Counted from the first letter of the stretch, positions 7,903-17,254 are shown. The stretch is DNA of 59,513 nt from Paraoerskovia marina DSM 21750 (GCF_000701465.1 NZ_KL370784.1:1-59513), one strand, 5' to 3'. Numbers and translations: made by a program. The notes: generated by a model from the letters alone, not told the origin.

Positions 7903-10900
7903 TCAGCGCGCCGGAGCCGATGAGTGGGGCTCATCATTCAGGGTGACAGGGGCTCCTGTCGAGGGTGCCTCGTCGGTGACGGCCTGACGGCCGCGTGAGA
8001 TTCCCGATTGGAAGGCAGAAAGTCGGGTCCGCATCTCTTCCGGATCGCGATCGATCGTTGCGGTCGGGCCGTCGTTCGCCGGCGGTGCCGAGGAGCGACG
8101 CCGGGGTGCGAGTCCATCACCGAACGACATGGAGGCCGGCTGGTACTGCTCCTCCGCGTCACGCTGGAACGGGTCGTCCTCGCCGCCCGACCGCAGCAGC
8201 GACGTCATCTCCTCGTAGAGAACCGCCGAGGCGAGCCACTCCGAACGCGCCTCGACCGAGTCGTGGGACTGTGCGGCGACAGGCTTGCCCGCTCCCGAGC
8301 TCTCTGTCGTGGCACGAGCACTCGGGCGCTGCGGCATCCCGGCGACCCGGGAAGGCTGCTGCGACTCGGCCGCAGGCTGCGTCGGCGCAACTCCGGACGA
8401 CGTACGGCTCGGCGCGGAGAGCGGTGCCGCATCGTCGCTGACCTCGGGCGGGGTCCAGACAGCGTCGGCCTGGGGGGCCGGAGCCGGCTGGCTCGGTACG
8501 GGGTCCGGTGCGGGTGCCGGTGCCGGTGCCGACTGCGGCGCGGCGACCTGCGAGGGCTCCTGCGCCTGCTGCGCGGTGGCGGACGAACGAGTGCCGAACG
8601 GGTCGCTCGACGTCGACTGCTCCGTGAGGCGCGGTGTCGCGAGCGGCATCGATGCCAGTGCGGCAGCGGAGGGACCCGAAGACGGACGCTCGTCGTCGCG
8701 GTTCTTCTTTCCCCCGAAGCGCGACTTCTTGCGCTGGCTCTCGCGGAGCGAGCGGCGCGTCGGCAGATCCGCCATCAGGTCCTCGAAGGCAGGGAGCGTC
8801 TGGAACGCCTCGTCCTTCGGCTCGCTCCGAGACTCGGCCGGAGCAGGCTCGGGCTCGGGCTCCTCGTACCGGTACTCGACCGGGGCCGGAGCGGGCTCGG
8901 CAGGAGCCGACTCGGGCTCAGGCTCGACCGGTGCGGGCTCGGGCGTCCACTGGCGGGTGTCGCCGAACGGTCCGGGCTGAGCAGGTTCAGGCGCCGCGTC
9001 CGGCGCAGGCTCCGGGGTCCACGCCCGATCAGCCGCGGGTGCGGGTGCCGGCGATGCCGGCGCCTGGTCGTCTCCGCTCGCGACACGGTCCTCGAGAGCA
9101 CCCATGCTGCGGAAGCTGGAGAACATCGCGGAACGCGAGTCGGCGTCGACGGAGATCTCCTCGACGGCGCCGTCGCCGGGCAGCAGCGCAGCCGGGTCGG
9201 CAGCGTTCGTGTCGAGCGCGACGGAGGGCTCCTCCGACCGCGTCCGGCTCGGCAGGGCTGCCGCGGCCGACTGGACCTCCGACGGAGGCATCCAGTTGTC
9301 GTCCGCCGACGTCGGCAGCTCGTCGGGGAGGGTCGGCTCCGCCATCGGGGGCAGGACGATCGATCCCGTGGTGGGGCGCGAGTCGTTCTGCGGCATCGCG
9401 GCACGACGACGAGGCATACCGGTGCCGGTGGTGCCGTCCGTCAGGGCCTCGAGGTCCACGGGAACGGCGACGGGTGCGTCGCCGACGGGCAGGGCACCCG
9501 TGGAGGGTCCACCGCCACGGACGGGCAGGCTCCCGGTGGCCGGAGCCACCGGCTGCTGGCCGGTGTCCGCCGCACCCACGAACGACCCGGCGGCGATCTG
9601 CGTCGAGGCGGACAACGGGTCGGTCGGCTCCGGGAGCGGCAGGTTCTGCTCCGCCACGAAGAGCGGCAGCGGCAGGCCGACGATGACGAGCGTCCCGTTG
9701 CCGTCCTGGACCGGGAGGAACTGGACGGTCGCCCCGAGGCGGTCCGCAAGGCGGCCGACCACGTAGAGCCCGAGGCGCTGTGCGCCGACGGCGTCCGAGG
9801 CCGAGCTGGAGCGCACACGACGCGAGGCCTCGGTCGTCTCCTCCTCGGTCATGCCGAGACCGTGGTCGCGGATCAGGATGCGGACGGCGCCGGCGTCACG
9901 CTCGATCGAGACCTCGACCGGGGTGTGCGGCTCCGAGAAGTTCGTCGCGTTCTCGAGGAGCTCGGCGAGCAGGTGGGCCGTGTTCAGCGCGTTGTGGCCG
10001 AGCATGACGGGGTCGACGTCGAGATTGAGCCGGATCCGGTCGTAGAGCTCGATCTCGGACGACGCCGTACGGATGACGTCCGAGGTCGGCATCGGCTGCC
10101 GCACGCGGCGACCGGAGTCGATGCCCGCGAGCACGAGGAGAGACTCCGCGTTGCGGCGCATTCGCGTCGCGAGGTGGTCGAGCCGGAAGAGGTTCGACAG
10201 CGCGTTGGGGTCTTCCTCGGAGCGCTCGAGGTCGTCGAGGAACGCGAGCTGACGGTTGAGGAGAACCTGGTCGCGGCGCGCGACGTTGACGAACATCTCG
10301 GCGATGGAGCCACGCAGTGCGGCCTGCTCCCGTGCCACCTGGATGGTCGTCGAGTTCACCTCGTTGAACGCCGTCGCGAGCTGGCCGACCTCGTCCCCGG
10401 ACTCGACGGCGATCGGAGCGATGTCGATGCTCGGCCCCTGGCCGGGCACCGACACCTGCTCGACCATCGTCGGCAGCTGGTCACGGATGTCACCGGCCGC
10501 CTGGGTCAGGCGCTTCAGCGGTCGCGTGATGTACCGGGCGATGAGGGTCGCGATGAGGACAGAGAGGAAGAACGCGACGAGGGTCGCGGCGATCGTGATG
10601 CCGGCCGCGGTGTTCGCGCTCGTCTGGGTGTCGGTCGCGAGGTCGCCCGACGTGCTCCGCAGGTCGTCACGCAGCAAGGTCGACTGGTCGAGCTGGCTGC
10701 GCGACAACGAGAGCCAACGGCTCTTGTCACGGTCCGAGAGCGAGGACAGGGAGCGGTCACCCACGGACTGGCGGACATTGGCGTACGAGCCACGGGTGGC
10801 GGGCAGCGCCTCACCCCCGGGCAGGTCGGCGACCGCGGCCTCGGCCGTCTCGAGGACGGCGTCGCCGCCGTTCACGACCTGGGCGGCACGGTTCGCCTCG

Positions 10901-11592
10901 CGGTCCAGGTTGGTCTGGCCGCTCGCGGACTTGATGAGGAGCGACTGGACGATCGGCTCCTCGACGGTGATCTCAGCCATCCAGTCGTCGACGTCCGCGT
11001 ACGCCTGCAGGTACTGCGCGAGGGCGCGGTCTTCCGACGTGAGCGCGACGGTGCGCTGCACGCCGACGGCGCGGTCGATCAGCTCGGAGTACTCGCTGGT
11101 TCGCGTGTACTCGGTCGCGCTGTCCGCGTCGATCCGCTCGCGCAGGTCCTCGAGCTGCTCACGGTCGGCGATCGTACGGTCGACGGCGGTCTGGACCTCG
11201 TCGTCGAGCGCGGAGAGGTTCAGGTCGCTGAACCTCGCGTCACGACTGTCGAGCACGTCGTCCGTCGACGCGCGGGCGCCGTCGACCAGACCGTAGAAGG
11301 CCTCGATCGCCTGCTCCGGCTCCGCGTTCTCGGCGCCATCGACCGTACGCCCGATCGCAACACGCACAGCTGGGCCGCCGGAGTCGTAGATCGACAGGGC
11401 CCGCTCGACGGCGAACGCCTTGCCGGCAGCATCCTGGACCGTCAGCGCGTCCACCAGCTCGTGCGTCTGCGCGGCCACCCGAGCGCTCGACAGCGACTGT
11501 GCCGAGATGATGGTCGCGGCGATGAACAGCACGAAGACCGGCACCGCAAGTGCCGCGAGAATCTTCCCGCGGACGCTCAATCTGCGGAGCAT
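7903..11592 (-). CDS. Conservon sensor histidine kinase with NIT-like sensor and long tail (CvnA-type)
   Basis: The 1229-residue protein starts at ATG 11592 (MLRRLSVRGKILAAL), where the first transmembrane helix begins; longer frames upstream lack coding character. TM helices lie near 9-33 and 326-350 and bracket a helical extracellular domain of the nitrate/nitrite-sensing (NIT) type. HAMP follows, then a coiled stretch with RLDHLATRMRRNAESL in place of a classical H-box, the N-box LLAELLENATNF (about 540), DHGLGM and RLGLYVVGRLA. From about residue 650 to the end, nearly half the protein, it is low-complexity Pro/Ala/Glu/Ser-rich and probably disordered. It is the first gene of the conservon and no cytochrome P450 is attached. 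Confidence 0.9.
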   Translation of the reverse strand: MLRRLSVRGKILAALAVPVFVLFIAATIISAQSLSSARVAAQTHELVDALTVQDAAGKAFAVERALSIYDSGGPAVRVAIGRTVDGAENAEPEQAIEAFYGLVDGARASTDDVLDSRDARFSDLNLSALDDEVQTAVDRTIADREQLEDLRERIDADSATEYTRTSEYSELIDRAVGVQRTVALTSEDRALAQYLQAYADVDDWMAEITVEEPIVQSLLIKSASGQTNLDREANRAAQVVNGGDAVLETAEAAVADLPGGEALPATRGSYANVRQSVGDRSLSSLSDRDKSRWLSLSRSQLDQSTLLRDDLRSTSGDLATDTQTSANTAAGITIAATLVAFFLSVLIATLIARYITRPLKRLTQAAGDIRDQLPTMVEQVSVPGQGPSIDIAPIAVESGDEVGQLATAFNEVNSTTIQVAREQAALRGSIAEMFVNVARRDQVLLNRQLAFLDDLERSEEDPNALSNLFRLDHLATRMRRNAESLLVLAGIDSGRRVRQPMPTSDVIRTASSEIELYDRIRLNLDVDPVMLGHNALNTAHLLAELLENATNFSEPHTPVEVSIERDAGAVRILIRDHGLGMTEEETTEASRRVRSSSASDAVGAQRLGLYVVGRLADRLGATVQFLPVQDGNGTLVIVGLPLPLFVAEQNLPLPEPTDPLSASTQIAAGSFVGAADTGQQPVAPATGSLPVRGGGPSTGALPVGDAPVAVPVDLEALTDGTTGTGMPRRRAAMPQNDSRPTTGSIVLPPMAEPTLPDELPTSADDNWMPPSEVQSAAAALPSRTRSEEPSVALDTNAADPAALLPGDGAVEEISVDADSRSAMFSSFRSMGALEDRVASGDDQAPASPAPAPAADRAWTPEPAPDAAPEPAQPGPFGDTRQWTPEPAPVEPEPESAPAEPAPAPVEYRYEEPEPEPAPAESRSEPKDEAFQTLPAFEDLMADLPTRRSLRESQRKKSRFGGKKNRDDERPSSGPSAAALASMPLATPRLTEQSTSSDPFGTRSSATAQQAQEPSQVAAPQSAPAPAPAPDPVPSQPAPAPQADAVWTPPEVSDDAAPLSAPSRTSSGVAPTQPAAESQQPSRVAGMPQRPSARATTESSGAGKPVAAQSHDSVEARSEWLASAVLYEEMTSLLRSGGEDDPFQRDAEEQYQPASMSFGDGLAPRRRSSAPPANDGPTATIDRDPEEMRTRLSAFQSGISRGRQAVTDEAPSTGAPVTLNDEPHSSAPAR

Positions 11593-11762
11593 ACGAACCT
11601 CTCTCGTCAGTGGCCGTTCCAGGGCTCTGAGGGTGACCCATGGCCCGTCGTGCCGGTGGATACTCCGGCGTGCGAACCAACTATCGGTGGTATTTGCGCG
11701 TTCACCTAATCCGCTCAGAACGCTGACACGACACACGCACGTGGTCGGCGTAGGGTCAAAAC

Positions 11763-12740
11763 GTGCGAGCTGTGACAACTACCGCGCCGGGCGGCCCTGA
11801 GAACCTATCGCTCATCGAGACGGTTGAGAACCCCCCTTCTGCAGGTGAGGTGCAGATCAGAACGGTCGCTTCCGGTGTCAATCCTGCCGATTTGCTGCAG
11901 AGGGCGGGCCACTACCCACCGCCGCCCGGAGCCTCGGACCTACTCGGTCTGGAGCTTTCGGGAATCGTCCACGATGTGGGATCTGGTGTCACTGACGTGG
12001 CCGTCGGCAACCGTGTCTGCGCCCTCGTCGACGGTGGCGCGTACGCCGAGCTGGTGAACGCGCCCGCGGCCCAGGTGATCCGCGTTCCCGAGGACTTGGA
12101 ACTCCGCGACGCGGCAGCGGTCCCCGAGGCGGCGTGCACCGCGTGGAGCAACCTCGTCGGCGTCGCCGGGCTCACCGCAGGGATGACGGTCCTGATCCAC
12201 GGAGGCTCGGGCGGCGTCGGGTCCATGGCGGTGCAGATCGCGCATGCTCTCAACGCCTTCGTGATCTCGACGGCCGGGGGCCCGGAGCGCTGCGAGCAGG
12301 TCCGGGCGCTGGGTGCCGACGTCGTCGTCGACCACCGCTCCGAGAGCTTCGCCGATGCCGTGCTCGAGGTGACGGACGGCCGAGGCGTCGACGTCGTGCT
12401 CGACGTCGTCGGCGCCGCCTACCTGGCCGACAACGTCCGGGCCCTGGCCACGAACGGGCACCTCGTCGTCATCGGCATGCAGAAAGGACGGCGGGCGGAG
12501 CTCGATCTGGGCGTACTCCTGACAAAACGCGCAAGTATCACGGGAACGACCCTGCGATCACGGCCGGCGGCCGAGAAGGCGGCCATCGTCGACGGGGTCA
12601 GGAGGCACGTCCTCCCGCTGATCGCGGACGGGCGGATCAGACCGGTCGTCGACACGGTCTACCGGTTCTCCGAGGCTCGACAGGCTCACGAGAGACTGGC
12701 AGCGGGCGGCGTGTTCGGAAAGATCCTCCTCACGCCGTAG
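11763..12740 (+). CDS. NAD(P)H:quinone oxidoreductase, zinc-independent MDR family
   Basis: The 325-residue enzyme belongs to the quinone oxidoreductase (QOR/PIG3-like) branch of medium-chain dehydrogenases and reduces quinones or enones with NAD(P)H. The N-terminal GroES-like part shows GVNPADLLQRAGHYP (about 39-53). The nucleotide-binding HGGSGGVGSMAVQIA motif is near 146-160, and the C-terminal signature is FGKILL. No zinc-binding cysteines are present. The start is GTG 11763, since the catalytic domain begins immediately (MRAVTTTAPGGPE). It is divergent from the conservon, with 170 bases between them, and convergent with the EamA gene. Confidence 0.88.
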   Translation: MRAVTTTAPGGPENLSLIETVENPPSAGEVQIRTVASGVNPADLLQRAGHYPPPPGASDLLGLELSGIVHDVGSGVTDVAVGNRVCALVDGGAYAELVNAPAAQVIRVPEDLELRDAAAVPEAACTAWSNLVGVAGLTAGMTVLIHGGSGGVGSMAVQIAHALNAFVISTAGGPERCEQVRALGADVVVDHRSESFADAVLEVTDGRGVDVVLDVVGAAYLADNVRALATNGHLVVIGMQKGRRAELDLGVLLTKRASITGTTLRSRPAAEKAAIVDGVRRHVLPLIADGRIRPVVDTVYRFSEARQAHERLAAGGVFGKILLTP

Positions 12741-12758
12741 CCCCCGGTGCCGCAATCG

Positions 12759-13664
12759 TCAGGCCGGCGGCTCGGGCGTAGCGGCCACAGCCCGTCGTCC
12801 CCGCCCCTGCCGACCGGTCAGGGCGATGGCGCTCGAGACCAGCAGAAGTCCGAGCAGCTCGGGCCAGGTCGGGATCTGGCCGAGACCGATCGCCCCGACG
12901 ACGGTCGCGGACGCCGGGAGCAGTGCCAGCAGGATCGAGAACGTGGCGGTGCTGACGCGCCGCAGCACCACCTGGTCCAGGGCGTACGGGATCACCGAGG
13001 ACAGCACCCCGACCCCGACGACGGCGGCGAACAGCCCGGCGTCGTGCAGCACGGGTGCGGAGCCTGGCGCGAGGAACGGCGCGAAGACCAGCGCGCCGGC
13101 CGTCATCGCGACGGCGAGGGAGGTGACGCCCTCTCCGCGCACGGCGACCTTCCGGCCGAGGAGGATGTACCCGGCCCAGCAGGCCGCGGCGGTGAGCAGC
13201 GCCGTCAGACCGATGACCGCGTCGTCGCGCGGCACCGCCTCCAGCGTCACACCCGCCAGGAGCACGACGCCTGCCCCCGCGAGCAGGATCGCGACCCGGT
13301 CGCGCCACCCACGGCCCGTGATCGCGGCGACAGCCACCGGTCCGAGGAACTCGATGGCGACCCCGGTGCCGAGCGGCAGGTACTGGATCCCGATGTAGAA
13401 CGCGACGTTCATCGCGGCGAGCGCGATGCCGAACACCGACGCCCACCCGAGGTCACGGGCCGTCCACTCGCGGCGCCACGGTCGCCGCCACAGAGTGAGG
13501 ACGACCGCCGCCACGACGATCCGCAACCAGGCCACCTCGGGAGCCCCGAGGACGGCGAAGAGGCCGACGGCGATGGCCGCACCGGCGTACTGCGTCAGCC
13601 CGGAGGTGACGAAGATGGCGGGCGCGGGGACGGAGTCGAGCGCCCGTCCGGGTCGAAACTGCAT
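12759..13664 (-). CDS. EamA/DMT family transporter, RhtA-like
   Basis: The 301-residue protein has ten hydrophobic segments arranged as two EamA repeats, like the threonine/homoserine exporter RhtA. Motifs include YIGIQYLPLGTGVAIEFLGP (about 89-108), typical of RhtA relatives, and VLSSVIPYALDQVVLRR in the second half. It should export small metabolites, possibly amino acids, across the cytoplasmic membrane; the substrate is not set by sequence. It stands alone, 18 bases from the stop of the convergent oxidoreductase. Confidence 0.82.
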   Translation of the reverse strand: MQFRPGRALDSVPAPAIFVTSGLTQYAGAAIAVGLFAVLGAPEVAWLRIVVAAVVLTLWRRPWRREWTARDLGWASVFGIALAAMNVAFYIGIQYLPLGTGVAIEFLGPVAVAAITGRGWRDRVAILLAGAGVVLLAGVTLEAVPRDDAVIGLTALLTAAACWAGYILLGRKVAVRGEGVTSLAVAMTAGALVFAPFLAPGSAPVLHDAGLFAAVVGVGVLSSVIPYALDQVVLRRVSTATFSILLALLPASATVVGAIGLGQIPTWPELLGLLLVSSAIALTGRQGRGRRAVAATPEPPA

Positions 13665-13708
13665 CAGGCGAGCCTAGGCCCTCGACCCACCGGGGACGAG
13701 ACGGCTCG

Positions 13709-13736
13709 GGTGCGGGGCGGCGACCCGCCCCGCACC
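13709..13736 (-). terminator. Terminator after aglG
   Basis: Arms 13709-13720 and 13725-13736 (12 perfect pairs, 4-base loop) start 4 bases beyond the aglG stop codon on the minus strand and close the sugar-transport operon. Confidence 0.8.
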
Positions 13737-13739
13737 GCG

Positions 13740-14675
13740 TCAGCCCTTGACCGAGCCGGCGAGCAGGCCGCGGACGAAGTACCGCTGCAGGCCGAGGAAC
13801 ACGGCCACCGGGACGATCATCGAGATGAACGCGCCCGCGGGCAGCAGGTGCCAGCTGGCGCCGCGAGAACCGGAGAGCTCGGCGAGCCGAACCGTCATCG
13901 GTGCCACGTCCTTGGCCGACCCGAAGGTCAGTGCCACGAGCAGGTCGTTCCACACCCACAAGAACTGGAAGATGCCGAACGCCGCGATCGCCGGGACCAG
14001 GAGCGGCATGAGCACGACGAAGAAGATCTTGACGTGCCCGGCGCCGTCGACGCGGGCCGCCTCGACGAGCTCGCGCGGGATGTCCTTCATGAAGTTGTGG
14101 AGCAGAAAGATCGCGAGCGGCAGCGCGAAGATCGTGTGCGAGAGCCAGATGGGCCAGAACGACCCGGCGATCCCCCAGTCGACGTACTGCGTCAGCAGCG
14201 GCACGAGGGTGACCTGGATGGGCACCACCTGGAGCGCGAAGACCGCGACGAACAGGAAGGTGCGGCCCTTGAAGTCGATCCACGCGAACGCGTAGGCCGC
14301 GAGCAGCGCGATCGTGATGGGCATGACGACGGCGGGCAGCGTGATCACGATCGAGTTGATGAAGTAGCTGGCGAACGACGTCGAACCGCTGAACAGGGCG
14401 TCGGAGTAGTTGTCGAGCGTGTAGTCCGTGCTGAAGAACGACGTCCACCAGCCGCTGGACCGGATCTCCGTCGGCGGCCGGAACGAGGTGACGAACAGGC
14501 CGAAGGTCGGGATGGTCCAGAGGACGGCGAGACAGATCGCGATGATCGACGCCGGCTTGGAGGTCAGCCGCCGGGCGGCCTTGTCGGAGCGGGTGCGACG
14601 GGGGGCCTTGGTGTCGTCGCCGCGACTCCCCTCGGGGGCGTCGATGTCGGGCGTCGTGGGGACTGCCTGGCTCAT
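13740..14675 (-). CDS. aglG: Sugar ABC transporter permease, AglG/MalG family
   Basis: The 311-residue inner-membrane permease has six helices and the EAA loop EAARVDGAGHVKIFFVVLMPLL (about 201-222) that docks the ATPase. The C-terminus LQRYFVRGLLAGSVKG is the usual end of CUT1 MalG-type permeases. Start ATG 14675 overlaps the aglF stop by four bases (ATGA), so the two permeases are translationally coupled. The gene symbol rests on operon position and on resemblance of the binding protein to AglE. No ATPase gene follows; a shared MsiK-like ATPase is the likely partner. Confidence 0.82.
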   Translation of the reverse strand: MSQAVPTTPDIDAPEGSRGDDTKAPRRTRSDKAARRLTSKPASIIAICLAVLWTIPTFGLFVTSFRPPTEIRSSGWWTSFFSTDYTLDNYSDALFSGSTSFASYFINSIVITLPAVVMPITIALLAAYAFAWIDFKGRTFLFVAVFALQVVPIQVTLVPLLTQYVDWGIAGSFWPIWLSHTIFALPLAIFLLHNFMKDIPRELVEAARVDGAGHVKIFFVVLMPLLVPAIAAFGIFQFLWVWNDLLVALTFGSAKDVAPMTVRLAELSGSRGASWHLLPAGAFISMIVPVAVFLGLQRYFVRGLLAGSVKG

Positions 14676-15655
14676 CGGATCTCCTCCGTCTTCCGCAGCT
14701 GACGCACGTTGTAGATGATGATCGGGACGACGAGGACAAAGAGGATCACGGCGAGTGCGCTGCCGAGGCCGGTGTCGCCCTGCCGGAGCGCCTGGGTGTA
14801 GAACTCGTTGGCGATCACCGACGTCTCGAACCGCCCGCCCGTCATGGTGCGCACGATGTCGAAGACCTTCAGCGTGCCGATCGCGATGGTCGTCAGGACG
14901 ACGACGAGCGCGGGGCGGATGCTCGGCACGGTGATGTGGCGGAAGAGCTCGAGGCCGTTGACGCCGTCGAGCCGGGCCGCCTCCACGACGTCGTCCGGGA
15001 TGGCGCGGATCGCGGCCGCCAGGATCGTCATCGCGAACCCGGCCTGGATCCAGATCATCACGACGATCAACCAGAACGTGTTCATCGGCGCGTCGAGCAG
15101 GAACTTCTGCGGCTCGAGGCCGAGCCACACGAGCGTCTGGTTCAGGAGGCCGATCTGCGGACGCGAGGCCGGCTTGTACTCGTACATGAACTTCCAGATG
15201 ATCGAGGCACCGACCATCGAGATCGCCATGGGCATGAAGATCAGGGTCTTGGCGAACTTCTCGAACCGCGAGCGGTCCACGACGACGGCGTAGATCAGCC
15301 CCAGCAGCGTCGCGGCGATCGGCACGAGGATCACCCAGATCGCGGTGTTGCGCAGCACGATCTGGAACTCGTCCTGCGTGAACGCGGTGACGTAGTTGTC
15401 AAAGCCGACGAAGACGTCGCTCGTGCGGTTGTAGAACGAGTCACGGATGGTCTTGATCCCGGGGTACAGCAGACCGAAGGCGATCAGCAGCACCGCCGGG
15501 CCCGTGAAGGCGGTGACGACCACCCATCGCGGCGTGTTCTTGGGGCGGTCGACGAAGAAGAGGATCAGACCCATCACGACGACGAACAGCAGGATCGCGA
15601 CGAGCATGACGCCGAGCTTCTGTCCGACCCCGTCGGCTTCCAGCAGCCAGTCCAT
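14672..15655 (-). CDS. aglF: Sugar ABC transporter permease, AglF/MalF family
   Basis: The 327-residue permease has an extra N-terminal hydrophobic pair (residues 14-65) before the six-helix core, as in AglF. The segment LLYPGIKTIRDSFYNR marks the first periplasmic loop, and EAARLDGVNGLELFRHITVPSI (about 222-243) is the EAA loop. It forms the translocation channel with AglG. The start lies 74 bases after the binding-protein stop, and a strong hairpin occupies that gap. Substrate is probably an alpha-glucoside such as trehalose or maltose, by analogy only. Confidence 0.82.
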   Translation of the reverse strand: MDWLLEADGVGQKLGVMLVAILLFVVVMGLILFFVDRPKNTPRWVVVTAFTGPAVLLIAFGLLYPGIKTIRDSFYNRTSDVFVGFDNYVTAFTQDEFQIVLRNTAIWVILVPIAATLLGLIYAVVVDRSRFEKFAKTLIFMPMAISMVGASIIWKFMYEYKPASRPQIGLLNQTLVWLGLEPQKFLLDAPMNTFWLIVVMIWIQAGFAMTILAAAIRAIPDDVVEAARLDGVNGLELFRHITVPSIRPALVVVLTTIAIGTLKVFDIVRTMTGGRFETSVIANEFYTQALRQGDTGLGSALAVILFVLVVPIIIYNVRQLRKTEEIR

Positions 15656-15673
15656 GGAGCACTCCCTTGTGCG

Positions 15674-15711
15674 GGTCGGGGCCCGGCGTCGTACGACGCC
15701 GGGCCCCGACC
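15674..15711 (-). terminator. Hairpin between aglE and aglF
   Basis: Perfect 17-base arms (15674-15690 and 15695-15711) with a 4-base loop lie 18 bases after the aglE stop and before the aglF start. Within an operon such a hairpin usually acts as a partial terminator or protects the upstream mRNA, giving more binding protein than permease. Confidence 0.75.
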
Positions 15712-15729
15712 GGGTTCAGGCGGATCAGG

Positions 15730-17139
15730 TCAGGAGGACGGCCAGGAGGCCTCGATCGCGTCGAGCACGTCCTCGTCGGACTTGTCGCTCGCGATCCACT
15801 CCGTCATCTCCGTCCAGAACGACCCTGCGCCGACCTGGCCGGGCATCATGTCCGAGCCGTCGAAGCGGAACTCGTACTCCTCGTCGGTGAGCAGCTCGAC
15901 CGAGAGCTGGTCGATCGGCGACTGCAGCAGGCTGGTGTCCAGCCCGTTGTTGGCGCTGATCCAGCCCTGGGGCGTCGCCGTGGCCTTGTTGTTGGACCAC
16001 TCGGGGCTCGCGAGGTACGCCTGGAAGGCCTGGACCTCGGGGCGGTCGTCGAAGGAGACGACGAACTCGCCGCCGCCGAGCAGCGGCTTCTTCTCGGCGT
16101 CGGACGGCGCCGGGAGGTAGAAGGCCCAGATGTCGCCGTCCTCGGCCACCTGCAGGTCAGGGTCGAGCGTGGACCAGTTGGCCTGGTAGAACGACGCCTG
16201 GCGGTGCATGTAGCAGAGCTGGTCGATGATCGGGTAACCGGCCTCGGTGAACTCGGTCGTCGCGATCGAGGTCACGTCGCCGAGACCGCCGTTGACGTAC
16301 TCCTCGTTCTTGAGGACGGTGCCGACCTGGGCGAGAGCGTCCTGGACCTGCGGGTCGTTGAACGGGATCTCGTGGCTGACCCACTGGTCGTAGACGTCGG
16401 GCCCGGCCGTGCGGAGCATGACGTCCTCGAGCCAGTCGGTCGCCGGCCAGCCGGTCGCGTCGCCCGAGCCGATGCCCGCGCACCAGGGCTTGGTGTCCGG
16501 GTCGTCGGCGGTGTCCTCGACGATCTGGTCGGACAGCGCGATCATGTCCTCCCAGCTCTCGGGCACCTCGTACCCGGCGTCGGCAAACATCGAGGGCGAG
16601 TACCAGACGAACGACTTCACGTTGGCGCCGAGCGGGGTGCCGTACAGCTCCCCGTCGACCGTGCCGTAGTCGCGCCACGACTCGGAGTAGAACTCGTCGA
16701 CGTTCTGCGAGGCCTGGTCACCGACGGGCGTCAGCGCGTCGGGGTAGTCCGCGACGAGCGTCCGGAGGAAGCCGGGCTGCGGGACGAAGGCGATGTCCGG
16801 CGCGCTGCCGGACTGGATCCGGACCGGCAGCTGAGCCTCGAACTCCTTGGAGCCCTCGTACTCGACGGTCGCGCCGGTGCACTCCTCGAACGGGTCGTAG
16901 GACTGCTCCTGCTGCTCGGCCTCGAGGTCGACGATGCTCGAGTAGACGGACACCGTGGTGCCCTCGAGGTCGCCGTAGACCTCGTAGTCGGCACAGTCGA
17001 CGTCGGCCATCACGTCGGCGGTGTCGTCACTGCTGTCGTCGCTGCTCGAACACCCGGCGAGCACGAGCGCGAGCCCTGCCCCGCCTGCCGCGAGCACAGT
17101 CAGGCCGCGCTTCCCGCGGGCCGTCGTCGTTCTGGTCAT
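15730..17139 (-). CDS. aglE: Alpha-glucoside-type ABC transporter substrate-binding lipoprotein
   Basis: The 469-residue protein is a family 1 solute-binding protein with a lipoprotein signal (lipobox LVLAGC, Cys near residue 30) and a Ser/Asp-rich linker. It resembles Streptomyces AglE: YGDLEGTTVSVYSSIVD, the YEGSKEFEAQLPVRIQSG segment (about 114-131) and the PWCAGIGSGDATGWPATDWL motif (about 216-235) are characteristic. ATG 17139 was chosen because GGAGGGAA is the ribosome binding site; an upstream ATG lies inside that site. It is the first gene of the operon and its promoter is overlapped by two LacI operators. Confidence 0.85.
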   Translation of the reverse strand: MTRTTTARGKRGLTVLAAGGAGLALVLAGCSSSDDSSDDTADVMADVDCADYEVYGDLEGTTVSVYSSIVDLEAEQQEQSYDPFEECTGATVEYEGSKEFEAQLPVRIQSGSAPDIAFVPQPGFLRTLVADYPDALTPVGDQASQNVDEFYSESWRDYGTVDGELYGTPLGANVKSFVWYSPSMFADAGYEVPESWEDMIALSDQIVEDTADDPDTKPWCAGIGSGDATGWPATDWLEDVMLRTAGPDVYDQWVSHEIPFNDPQVQDALAQVGTVLKNEEYVNGGLGDVTSIATTEFTEAGYPIIDQLCYMHRQASFYQANWSTLDPDLQVAEDGDIWAFYLPAPSDAEKKPLLGGGEFVVSFDDRPEVQAFQAYLASPEWSNNKATATPQGWISANNGLDTSLLQSPIDQLSVELLTDEEYEFRFDGSDMMPGQVGAGSFWTEMTEWIASDKSDEDVLDAIEASWPSS

Positions 17140-17224
17140 CGAAGTTCCCTCCACATCGTCGTGGCGGCATCTCAGGCGAACCCTCAGATGCTCGGTGCAA
17201 CCTCCGTCACACGTTCACACTACG

Positions 17225-17254
17225 TATGTAAGCGTTTGCACGAGCGACGTGCAA
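17225..17254 (-). promoter_or_regulatory. Candidate aglE promoter
   Basis: On the minus strand TTGCAC (17254-17249) and TACATA (17230-17225) are separated by 18 bases, and the start codon is 86 bases downstream of the -10 box. Both boxes are partly covered by LacI-type operators, a layout that fits repression by blocking RNA polymerase. Confidence 0.5.
17227..17240. promoter_or_regulatory. LacI-family operator 1
   Basis: TGTAAGCGTTTGCA matches the LacI-family consensus TGNAANCGNTTNCA at every fixed position. It overlaps the candidate -10 box of aglE. The adjacent LacI gene is the natural candidate for the binding protein. Confidence 0.7.

Noticed and set aside
8008-11709. A 1233-codon open frame on the plus strand opposite the conservon kinase
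   Set aside because: It is the antisense shadow of the kinase. Its product is almost wholly Arg/Gly/Asp/Val with no domain, and no ribosome binding site is present. High GC keeps such frames open.
12665-12695. A stretch in the quinone oxidoreductase gene resembling the dispersed repeat (ggctcgacaggctca)
   Set aside because: It encodes the ARQAHERL segment, which belongs to the family's conserved C-terminal pattern, so the similarity is chance.
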